From contig CP065007.1 in assembly GCA_016699715.1 (NCBI GenBank), positions 3,173,001-3,237,000 of the forward strand: a stretch of DNA of 64,000 bases, given 5' to 3'. Source of the stretch: Candidatus Competibacteraceae bacterium (GTDB lineage: Bacteria > Pseudomonadota > Gammaproteobacteria > Competibacterales > Competibacteraceae). The position numbers and the translations under genes are program-made. A model generated the notes under the pieces. The model was not told where the DNA came from and made no database searches. It saw only the letters and a program-made list of their open reading frames with translations. Of the stretch, positions 44,769 to 51,719 are shown piece by piece (positions within the stretch are counted from its first letter, which is position 1; each line of letters opens with the position of its first letter).

Positions 44769-47327
44769 TCAGTGCTTGAAGACCATCCTTGCCGCCAGCG
44801 TAGCCTGGAAATAGGCGTCGATGTCGTTCTCGGACGCTTCCGCCCAACGCTCGTGATTCCTCACACAGTAGATTATGTGTTTTTGCTTCGATCCGTCTCC
44901 CTGAGTCAGGCGCTTCTGCCCCTTGAGTCTCACCAACCCTGCCACATCCAGAGCTTTGGTTGCCCGGTGCTGCGAAACTCCCGACCCGATTTTGATCCCT
45001 TGGGCGAACTGGACAAATTGTTTGGTGTGGCGGTATGCCTCTCCAAAAGTCATGAGTTCGATGTGTGGATTCCCCTCAAGCAGTTTTTCGAAGCCCTCGA
45101 TCACCGCTGACTCCAAGGCGGGGCGGGTGTTGTCGATCATTTCGTCGCGGGCCTTGGTGTGTGGCGCGGGCGCGTAAGGGTTAAATGACGTCAGATCCCT
45201 ATTCCGCAACAGGTACAACAGCGCGGCAGGGCCTTCGTCAGCCGCATCCAGCAGCGTCCCGAACAACTGGTTGTAATACCCCTCCGATTTCGGTTGTTCG
45301 TAGTTGATCGCCACAGCGTACCGGCGTTCTTGGGTGTCGATCCGCAGCGCATCCTCGTGGTTACTGTAGAAGATCCAGTTCCCAACATTTTTTACTGTGA
45401 TCGAGGCCCGGTTTTTCCGGTTGAGTGGTATCCGCTGATTGGTGATGTACCCCTTCAGGCTGTCCATCAGCCCGTACTGGTTCTCGAAGACTTTTACCTC
45501 CTCGACCATCAGCAATTGCTTGAAGCCCAGGCCGTCCTGGAAAGAACTGGTCAGATCGTGGTTCGAGAGGACCCCCACGTTCTTCTCCCCCAGCAGTCGG
45601 GTCATGACGTCGCCAATGAAGGACTTACCGGTCCCTCGCGCCGCGCTGATAAGAACGGGGGCGCTGTTGATCCGCTGCCCTGGTTTCTGAATCAAGGTAG
45701 CCATCCAATTCAGCAGGTACTCGACGAAGATCGGGTCTCCCCCACTGATGTAATAGAGGTGATCCAGGAATAGTGCTTCCCGCGCTGCGCCATAGCGGGG
45801 TTCCGGGAGGCCCGGGGCGTTGTAGACGTTAATCAATGGCGCGACGACCCCGTCGGTGGACTCCGCCTCGATAATGCGGATTTCTCCTGGTTCATAAACA
45901 TCGTGGCGCACGAACAGGCTCCCATCGAGTCCCGCGAAGTCCATTTCCGGGTCCCGCCCCTCCCACAGCCCTGGGCAAGCTTGCTCGGCAAGCATTCGGA
46001 AGACTTTCGGTGAGAAACACACCCCCGTCTCCAGGCAGGTATAAATATTGTCCTTGGTCTGATAAACGAAACGCCGCAGGAACGCCGTCCGGGCATCTTC
46101 CCCCTGTCCGAGAACTGTCTGCCGGTGCGCCTGCGCCTCCTGCACTACCACAGCGTCGAAATCTCGTCTGCCGAGCCCGGTCAGGGGTTGCAGCCGCTCG
46201 CGCGCCTCGATGTAAGCCGCTCGCCGGTGATCCTTTAAGCCTGCAAGCGCGAGAGCCCCATGCCGGAGCATCTCCCGGGCCGCCACTTTACGAGCCTCCG
46301 CGCTGTCCACGGCTTCCACCCGGGCGATCGCCTGCGATACCGCTTCCTGAGCATGTTCCAGCTCTGCTTCGCACCAGGTCCCGCCACCCGCCCAACCGGC
46401 CTCCCAGGCCCAATAGAAGATGCTCCCCAGCCGAACCACCTCGCCCTCCATCTCCCGCTGGAAACTCTCCCATTTCGCCTCGCAGGCCGCCTCATCGTAC
46501 TTTTCGCTGCCACGCGACCAGCAGTCCCAAACCTCCAATGGGAGGCCCGCCAGTTTCAGTGCCATGCCGACCTGTAGCCACCGATCGTAATCGTCGGCAT
46601 CGAGGTGGGTCAGGGCTTCGGTCACCCGGGCAATGGTGGCGGCATCAGCCGTCTCATCAGGCGCACTGGGCGGCCTGGGGCTGGAACGAGGTTCCAGTAT
46701 GGCCGCCATCCACTCCGGCAGGGGGGCAATGGGCTTCTCGTTTACCCAGGTGTATTGCCCGCCACTGATGTGGCTGGATGGAGCGACATGTACGCAGCCG
46801 CCATCGGTCTTGACGTCGATATGATCCCCGAGTTTGTTGTTGCCCCCCCGCAGCTTACGGGGGGATCTGAAGTAGTAGTGGACACCGCCGCCCCCGGATT
46901 GGGCCTGCAAGGTATCCCAGCCGTCCGGGTGTTCGGATTGCAATTGGGCCAAGGTCTCCCGGCCCCGCTTGCCGGACCCGGTATCGACATCGACCACCAC
47001 GAGCGACTGACCCGCGCCCGACACAGACCCCGTGGCGATCGCGATATTGGCGTCGGCCCAATCTCCTGACCACCAACCCCGAATTCGCTTCGGATCATGA
47101 GTGGCGTCCTTGAAACCGTGGCGGGCTAAAGCCGAAATCGGATGCTTCCCTGGGCTGTTGCAATCTGGATTTCCGCAGGCGCACTGGCCGTTGCGGATCG
47201 GGTAGTAAGGCACTACGGCCCAACCGAACTGGCTGGCGTAGCGCAAGGCGTCCTCCAGGGGGGATTGAGCGACGACGCGCGCGGCGGCAGGCGAAATAAC
47301 TTCTTGATTTATTGCAGTGTTTTCCAT
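44769..47327 (-). CDS. Phage primase-polymerase/helicase (D5-like)
   Basis: 852 residues from the ATG at 47327, chosen because AAGGA lies upstream; the open frame extends further but lacks an RBS. N-terminal PrimPol domain with VVVDVDTG and HYYFRSP at about 100-150, a PriCT-2-like segment (LDADDYDRWLQVGMALK) near 240, and a C-terminal superfamily 3 helicase with Walker A SAARGTGKSF about residues 560-570 and a Walker B-like LLMVEEVK. Synthesises primers and unwinds DNA for element replication. Adjacent to the iteron array, which it may recognise. Confidence 0.9.
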   Translation of the reverse strand: MENTAINQEVISPAAARVVAQSPLEDALRYASQFGWAVVPYYPIRNGQCACGNPDCNSPGKHPISALARHGFKDATHDPKRIRGWWSGDWADANIAIATGSVSGAGQSLVVVDVDTGSGKRGRETLAQLQSEHPDGWDTLQAQSGGGGVHYYFRSPRKLRGGNNKLGDHIDVKTDGGCVHVAPSSHISGGQYTWVNEKPIAPLPEWMAAILEPRSSPRPPSAPDETADAATIARVTEALTHLDADDYDRWLQVGMALKLAGLPLEVWDCWSRGSEKYDEAACEAKWESFQREMEGEVVRLGSIFYWAWEAGWAGGGTWCEAELEHAQEAVSQAIARVEAVDSAEARKVAAREMLRHGALALAGLKDHRRAAYIEARERLQPLTGLGRRDFDAVVVQEAQAHRQTVLGQGEDARTAFLRRFVYQTKDNIYTCLETGVCFSPKVFRMLAEQACPGLWEGRDPEMDFAGLDGSLFVRHDVYEPGEIRIIEAESTDGVVAPLINVYNAPGLPEPRYGAAREALFLDHLYYISGGDPIFVEYLLNWMATLIQKPGQRINSAPVLISAARGTGKSFIGDVMTRLLGEKNVGVLSNHDLTSSFQDGLGFKQLLMVEEVKVFENQYGLMDSLKGYITNQRIPLNRKNRASITVKNVGNWIFYSNHEDALRIDTQERRYAVAINYEQPKSEGYYNQLFGTLLDAADEGPAALLYLLRNRDLTSFNPYAPAPHTKARDEMIDNTRPALESAVIEGFEKLLEGNPHIELMTFGEAYRHTKQFVQFAQGIKIGSGVSQHRATKALDVAGLVRLKGQKRLTQGDGSKQKHIIYCVRNHERWAEASENDIDAYFQATLAARMVFKH

Positions 47328-47392
47328 AAAATAATCCTTGCCTAGTACCTTCGTGCCGAAGACGCCGTCCATTTCGCTAGGCGTCTGCACAA

Positions 47393-47424
47393 GCCCCACC
47401 TCTGGCCGGGTGGGGCATTTTTTT
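47393..47424 (+). terminator. Hairpin with T run, upstream of the primase gene
   Basis: GCCCCACC and GGTGGGGC pair around an 8-base loop and are followed by an A and eight T on the plus strand. It could stop plus-strand transcripts before they run into the repeat region; no plus-strand gene is known upstream. Confidence 0.55.
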
Positions 47425-47476
47425 GCGTCCTGCAAACGTCCGTGTCCTGATCCGCTGCGTGAGTTTTTGAATTTGG

Positions 47477-47586
47477 AAGGTCGGAAGGTCGGAAGGTCGG
47501 AAGGTCGGAAGGTCGGAAGGTCGGAAGGTCGGAAGGTCGGAAGGTCGGAAGGTCGGAAGGTCGGAAGGTCGGAAGGTCGGAAGGTC
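47477..47586. repeat. 8-bp tandem repeat GGAAGGTC, about 13.75 copies
   Basis: Perfect tandem copies across 110 bp between the small phage gene and the primase. Likely variable-copy (slippage) DNA; no coding sense on either strand beyond repeat translation. Confidence 0.95.
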
Positions 47587-47883
47587 TCAGCTCAATACGG
47601 GAGACCCCGCCTGGAATCGCTCAAGCTCAGCCCGCACCTCGTTGAGCGCCCACTTCTGCAGTACCGTCAGCGGCCAACGCTCCGCCGCCGCGCGCCCTCG
47701 CATGTAGTCGAGCCCACGCAAGGCTCGCGACATGGCCTCGGGCGATCCCGAGGCGCCGGCAATCCTTAGCCAATCGACAGCGCCCGCGCTGAACTCACAC
47801 GGCAACCAGCGGGCCACGCGCTGAACGCGCTGTGCGAGAACCTCGAATCGGCGTTTGCGCAGCTCAACGTGGGGCGTCGTCAT
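47587..47883 (-). CDS. Small phage protein downstream of the repressor, unrecognised
   Basis: 98 residues from the ATG at 47883, which has GGAG seven bases upstream and overlaps the repressor end by 20 bp. Helical and basic (VELRKRRFEVLAQRVQRVARW), with WPLTVLQKWALNEVRAELERF at the end. Probably co-transcribed with the repressor. Function unknown. Confidence 0.6.
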   Translation of the reverse strand: MTTPHVELRKRRFEVLAQRVQRVARWLPCEFSAGAVDWLRIAGASGSPEAMSRALRGLDYMRGRAAAERWPLTVLQKWALNEVRAELERFQAGSPVLS

Positions 47884-48607
47884 TGTCGCACTCCGGCTTA
47901 GCATAGATTTTCGCTTTCGCCAAAATCTTCTCCAGGAACCAGGCGTTTTTTGGCACCTCCATCGGCGGGTGTGCCACGCTATCCGGCACAGGGTAGAGGA
48001 ACCGCTTTCCCGCCCTGATGACCAGCATCCGGATCGTCGGCAACGCCTCGGTGCTTTGCTGGTACAGCACAAAATCACCGGTTTTCAGGTCGTTGCGCAG
48101 TGGGTCGATAATCAGGACTTCTCCGTCCCGAAATTCGGGTTCGGCAGCCCGGCCCAAAACCCGAACCCCGAAGGCGTATTCGCTCACAGCCCCCGGCGGC
48201 ACGATGCGCTCCGCGTCTTCCGGGTCCGACGGGCCATTGACCTGCGCCACCAGCGCGGTCAGTTCCTCGGCGGTCGGCTCGCGGCCCAGCAGCTCTTCGT
48301 CCACGATTGGGTCGTTCATGGCCCGCAAACTGAGCATGTCGCGGATCGGGATCGAGGGGTCCTCCTTGGGGAAGGTCAGCTCCGCGTCACCAAGAAGGTT
48401 CTCGACGGTCGTATTCAAAAATGCCGCTAGCCGAAACATTTGCTCCGGCGACGGCTTCAGCCGACCCCCTAAATAGTGCTCCGTGGTTACCAACGCTCGG
48501 TCGAACACTTTTGGGAGATCTTTCTTCGTGACACCGCGCCGCGACATGATCTGGCTCGCGCGTTTTGCCCAACTGGGCGCATCGGGGTTGATTCGAAATG
48601 CCTGCAT
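47864..48607 (-). CDS. CI-like repressor with inactive S24 domain
   Basis: 247 residues. N-terminal HTH (WAKRASQIMSRRGVTKKDLPKVFDR to QMFRLAAFLNTT), a linker, and a LexA/CI-type S24 domain. The S24 active site is altered: where active proteins have GDSM the sequence is GRAAEPEF, so the catalytic Ser is Ala, and the Lys segment reads TIRMLV, without a Lys. Metal-free core text (DGEVLIIDP) remains. It should repress lytic genes but not undergo RecA-stimulated self-cleavage. It has its own near-consensus promoter and palindromes upstream. Confidence 0.82.
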   Translation of the reverse strand: MQAFRINPDAPSWAKRASQIMSRRGVTKKDLPKVFDRALVTTEHYLGGRLKPSPEQMFRLAAFLNTTVENLLGDAELTFPKEDPSIPIRDMLSLRAMNDPIVDEELLGREPTAEELTALVAQVNGPSDPEDAERIVPPGAVSEYAFGVRVLGRAAEPEFRDGEVLIIDPLRNDLKTGDFVLYQQSTEALPTIRMLVIRAGKRFLYPVPDSVAHPPMEVPKNAWFLEKILAKAKIYAKPECDNDDAPR

Positions 48608-48622
48608 GAAATTGCTCCTATA

Positions 48623-48650
48623 TAGATTTTTTCATTATATTTAAAATCTA
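48623..48650. promoter_or_regulatory. Candidate operator: inverted TAGATTTT sites
   Basis: TAGATTTT (48623-48630) and AAAATCTA (48643-48650) are perfect inverted half-sites overlapping the repressor promoter -10, consistent with autoregulation. Confidence 0.6.
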
Positions 48651-48662
48651 TTATAGAGTCAA
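48634..48662 (-). promoter_or_regulatory. Sigma-70 promoter of the repressor
   Basis: On the minus strand TTGACT (48657-48662) and TATAAT (48634-48639) are separated by exactly 17 bp and lie just upstream of the repressor start. Confidence 0.9.
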
Positions 48663-48664
48663 CG

Positions 48665-48679
48665 ACTTTATTGTAAAGT
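48665..48679. promoter_or_regulatory. Second candidate operator palindrome
   Basis: ACTTTA-TTG-TAAAGT, a perfect 6+3+6 palindrome directly upstream of the -35 element. Confidence 0.5.
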
Positions 48680-48781
48680 TTTTGTAGACGCTGGCGCTGG
48701 TTCGTTGGAGGGGCGCAATGACGCGCGCCGCCAAGCGGGCGTGGGGATGGGGAGGGCAGTCTGGCAGGTCGGGGTCAGGGA

Positions 48782-48794
48782 GCAATTTGGCACA
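48782..48794 (+). promoter_or_regulatory. Candidate integrase arm-type site (right, outer)
   Basis: GCAATTTGGCACA, the same core as the site near attL. Confidence 0.5.
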
Positions 48795-48883
48795 CTGGAT
48801 CGTGCCCAAACGCCCTGGAGCCGGGTGGTAAATCGAGCGCGTTCAGTCTCGGCGATCTATACTTTGGAGGCATCGAGCGTGGT

Positions 48884-48897
48884 GCAAATTTGGCACA
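48884..48897 (+). promoter_or_regulatory. Candidate integrase arm-type site (right, inner)
   Basis: GCAAATTTGGCACA, 25 bp from attR. Confidence 0.55.
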
Positions 48898-48921
48898 ATC
48901 CGTGGGCCAAACGCGCTTATT

Positions 48922-49054
48922 GCTGGGCAGTGCGGGCGACCCCGCGCTTGCCGCCCACGAGCCGGGGAGAATGCAGCGCGGCTGGATTGCAACTTGGCGG
49001 AGAGGGAGGGATTCGAACCCTCGGACCCTCGCGGGTCAACGGTTTTCAAGACCG
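48922..49054. repeat. attR: right 133-bp direct repeat
   Basis: Identical to 28674-28806. Its right part is the 3' half of the intact tRNA-Ser gene, so the element restores the tRNA on integration. Confidence 0.95.
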
Positions 49055-49082
49055 CCGCAATCGACCACTCTGCCACCTCTCC
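48995..49082 (-). tRNA. tRNA-Ser(UGA)
   Basis: 88 nt including encoded CCA. Acceptor GGAGAGG pairs with CCTCTCC, the anticodon loop is CTTGAAA giving anticodon TGA, and a long variable arm typical of class II Ser tRNA is present. Its 3' part is carried by the prophage attR. Confidence 0.96.
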
Positions 49083-49137
49083 GGGTGATCGGGATTGTAA
49101 CCGCGCGTCTCCAAGCCCGCCAGTGCCCAAGACTCCG

Positions 49138-51216
49138 CTACGGCAACATCCCGGCGTTGGCCGGCGGCCGGCTCCAAAACAGCGCGTGCAACCAGAGCAG
49201 GGTGTCCGGGTCCGAAATCAGCTCACGCTTCTGCCCCGCGCTCAGACTGTCGGGACCTTCTTCCTCCAGTTGATGAATCAAGCCTTCCAGATAATGCCGG
49301 CGGCGCTTGCCAGGCGGCTCGCTCTCCGGCAATAGCGACAAGTGCAGCGCATTGACGTAGGGATCGGTCAGTGCCTGGACGAAACGGCTGGTCGGCTGAT
49401 CCCACAACACCGGCAGCACCGGATCGGTCTCCCGCAGATTCTCATCCAGGTAGCGCAGCACCGGCGGTGGATCGGTTTCCTCCGGCGTCAGGAACAGGCC
49501 CAGCTCGCGCGACTTGCGGCCCAGGGCAATGCTGCTGGATAGCATCGAAACCGGAATCGACAGCAGCAAACCCAGCAGTACCGGCGTGAACCACCAGAAA
49601 AACGCCGGCATGTATTGATAACTCAGCACACCGGCGATAACGCCGGTCAGGGTATGCCCGCCGTGCGCCAGCGCTGCTTCCTTGAAGCTGGTCATGTGAT
49701 CGCCGCGTTGCTGTGTCGGCCAGCCGACGGCGCGGCGCAGCAGGATCGCCAACACGAACTTGGTCTGGAACAGCATCAGCACCGGCGCCGTCAGCACCGA
49801 AAACACCGTCTCCAGCACCACGCTCAGAGTTGCCGCAAACATCCCACCGTAGCTACGACGCAGCTGATCGTCCTTCAGCAGCAGCAGCAACGCCAGCAGC
49901 TTGGGCAGGAACAGCATGACCAGCGTCACCAGCAGCACGGTGGTCATTTCCACCGCGAACGACACCGGCCATACCGGTATCCAGTTCTCGCCGAAAAAAT
50001 AGATCGTCTCCTGCTGGGTCTGGATGAACGCCTCCACGCCGGTGGCGAGCAGGAACAGCAGCCACAGCGGCGAGGCCAGATAAGACATGACGCCCATCGA
50101 GAAATGCAGTCGGCTCAAGCTGTTGAAACCGTGGGCCAGCGCCAGCCGCAGATGTTGCAGGTTGCCCTGGCACCAGCGGCGGTCGCGTTTGGCGTAGTCG
50201 ATCAGGGTTGGCGGAATTTCCTCGTAGCTGCCTTCCAGATCGTAGGCCAGCCACACCTCCCAGCCGGCCCGCCGCAACAGCGCCGCCTCGACGAAGTCGT
50301 GGCTGAGGATCGCGCCACCGAACGGCTCCCGGCCCGGCAGCTTCGGCAAACCGCAGTGTTCCAGGAACGGCTGTACCCGGATAATGGCGTTGTGGCCCCA
50401 GTAGTTGCTCTCGCCGAGCTGCCAATAGTTCAGTCCGGCGGTGAACATCCGTCCGTAGATGCTGCCGGCGAACTGCAGGATGCGGGCAAACAGCGACTCG
50501 CGGTTGACCGGCACCGGTGGCGTTTGGATCAGCGCCACTTTCGGATGGCACTCCATCAGCCGCACCATGTCCGTCAGCGTGGACCCTTTCATGATGCTGT
50601 CGGCGTCCAGCACGATCATGTAGCGGTATCCGCCGCCCCAGCGGGTGCAGAAATCCTCCAGGTTGCCGCTCTTGCGGTCGGTGTTCTCCGGCCGGTTGCG
50701 GTAGAAAATCCGTCCCTTGCCGTCCAGCGCTCGCACCATGTCCTGCCAGCGCAGCTCCTCCTCGACCCATACGTCGGGATCGCGGGTATCACTGAGGATG
50801 AAGAAATCGAAGCCCGCCAACTGGCCGGTTTCCGCCAGCGCCTGATGGATGGCGCGCAGGCCGGCGAATACCCGCTCCGAATCCTCGTTGTAGATCGGCA
50901 TCAGGATCGCGGTGCGCGGCGGCGGCGCGGTGGGGTCGGGCGGCGCGGCTGGCGGCTGGCGGGAAATCGCCCAGCGGTCGCGACCGAACAGGATCGTGAA
51001 AAAACCCATGAGCGCCGTCCAGAACGATACGCAGATCCAGCCGATCAGAATCGTGTACAGCAGTAGCAGCAGCAGTTCCATCGGGCTGAAACCGTTGCTT
51101 TGGAACACGCTGACCAGTAGTCCCAGGGCGATCAGCGTGGTCAGGCTCGTCAGCAGCAAGAATACTGATCGCCGGAGGGCATACCCCTTCGCCGGCGGTC
51201 GAACGGATGAGGTCAT
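49138..51216 (-). CDS. opgH: Glucans biosynthesis glucosyltransferase H
   Basis: Inner-membrane GT2 enzyme that makes the beta-1,2 glucan backbone of osmoregulated periplasmic glucans. 692 residues, shorter than E. coli OpgH (847). Membrane segments near residue 20 and 50 precede the catalytic domain with MPIYNEDSERVFAG, the metal motif VLDADS, GGAILSHDFVEAALLRR and KRDRRWCQGN; further TM segments follow. The N-terminal cytoplasmic extension of E. coli OpgH is absent and its place may be taken by the small ORF upstream. The ATG overlaps that ORF's stop. Confidence 0.95.
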   Translation of the reverse strand: MTSSVRPPAKGYALRRSVFLLLTSLTTLIALGLLVSVFQSNGFSPMELLLLLLYTILIGWICVSFWTALMGFFTILFGRDRWAISRQPPAAPPDPTAPPPRTAILMPIYNEDSERVFAGLRAIHQALAETGQLAGFDFFILSDTRDPDVWVEEELRWQDMVRALDGKGRIFYRNRPENTDRKSGNLEDFCTRWGGGYRYMIVLDADSIMKGSTLTDMVRLMECHPKVALIQTPPVPVNRESLFARILQFAGSIYGRMFTAGLNYWQLGESNYWGHNAIIRVQPFLEHCGLPKLPGREPFGGAILSHDFVEAALLRRAGWEVWLAYDLEGSYEEIPPTLIDYAKRDRRWCQGNLQHLRLALAHGFNSLSRLHFSMGVMSYLASPLWLLFLLATGVEAFIQTQQETIYFFGENWIPVWPVSFAVEMTTVLLVTLVMLFLPKLLALLLLLKDDQLRRSYGGMFAATLSVVLETVFSVLTAPVLMLFQTKFVLAILLRRAVGWPTQQRGDHMTSFKEAALAHGGHTLTGVIAGVLSYQYMPAFFWWFTPVLLGLLLSIPVSMLSSSIALGRKSRELGLFLTPEETDPPPVLRYLDENLRETDPVLPVLWDQPTSRFVQALTDPYVNALHLSLLPESEPPGKRRRHYLEGLIHQLEEEGPDSLSAGQKRELISDPDTLLWLHALFWSRPPANAGMLP

Positions 51217-51719
51217 GAAGGCGTCTTTTCGGAAGGAGAGGAAAGGCCCCGCCGCCAGCGACGCAGTGGGTCCAGCAGCGAGAACAGTTCGATCCGTTGG
51301 ACCGGCATGGCGCCGGGAGCGGGCGCCGGAACGGGCTCGGCCACCGCCGCGCGCAAGGCATCGGTTACGTCCCGCGCGGCGTCGGGTGGCGCGAACAACA
51401 CCGCCGGCCAATCCGGCACCGCGCCGCTTAGCAGCGCCGCCCGTGCCGCCGCCAGTGCCCGTGGTTGCCGGGGCAGGTCGAGCGTCCGCGCCAGCCAATC
51501 GTCCAGCAGCTCCCGTGCCGCCACCAACGCTCCCGTCAGCGGATCCGGGGATTCGAGCCGATCGGGCAGACCGCGGCGCAGCGCCTGTTCGCTCAGCGCC
51601 GCGATCTGATCGGGGTCGCTCACCCCCAGCGCCCGCCAGTAGGCACCCAAGCGGCCGAGCAACACCCCATCATGGAACGGCGCCACCGGCGGCGCCAGAT
51701 ACAACATCGCCGCGTTCAT
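51213..51719 (-). CDS. Small ORF between opgG and opgH
   Basis: 168 residues, coupled at both ends: its ATG overlaps the opgG stop and its stop overlaps the opgH start. Ala/Leu/Arg-rich helical protein without membrane segments. Text LLGRLGAYWRALGVSDPDQIAAL and ELFSLLDPLRRWRRGL at the C-terminus. No known domain. It may be a detached version of the OpgH N-terminal cytoplasmic region, or a separate regulator; this is inference from position. Confidence 0.7.
   Translation of the reverse strand: MNAAMLYLAPPVAPFHDGVLLGRLGAYWRALGVSDPDQIAALSEQALRRGLPDRLESPDPLTGALVAARELLDDWLARTLDLPRQPRALAAARAALLSGAVPDWPAVLFAPPDAARDVTDALRAAVAEPVPAPAPGAMPVQRIELFSLLDPLRRWRRGLSSPSEKTPS

Larger units (their letters stand above)
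48680..48921. other. Non-coding right end of the prophage
   Basis: About 240 bp between the repressor promoter and attR. Contains two candidate integrase arm sites (48782-48794 and 48884-48897). I see no cro-like or early gene transcribed to the right. Confidence 0.6.
28674..49054. mobile_element. Integrated podovirus-like prophage in tRNA-Ser(UGA)
   Basis: Bounded by identical 133-bp repeats, 20.25 kb from one repeat to the next. Carries a tyrosine integrase, CI-like repressor, primase-helicase, terminase, portal, scaffold, major capsid, adaptor and virion proteins. The intact tRNA is on the right, the copied 3' end on the left. I see no tail spike, tail tube, holin or endolysin gene, so it is either incomplete, dependent on a helper, or uses unrecognised proteins. 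It also hosts an IS982-family insertion and an AT-rich cargo locus. Confidence 0.93.

Noticed and set aside
47477..47586. CRISPR array
   Set aside because: Repeats are 8 bp and contiguous with no spacers; no cas genes nearby.
47338..47769. Plus-strand ORF with GRKVGRSE repeats
   Set aside because: It is a translation of the 8-bp tandem repeat and runs antisense to the small phage gene.
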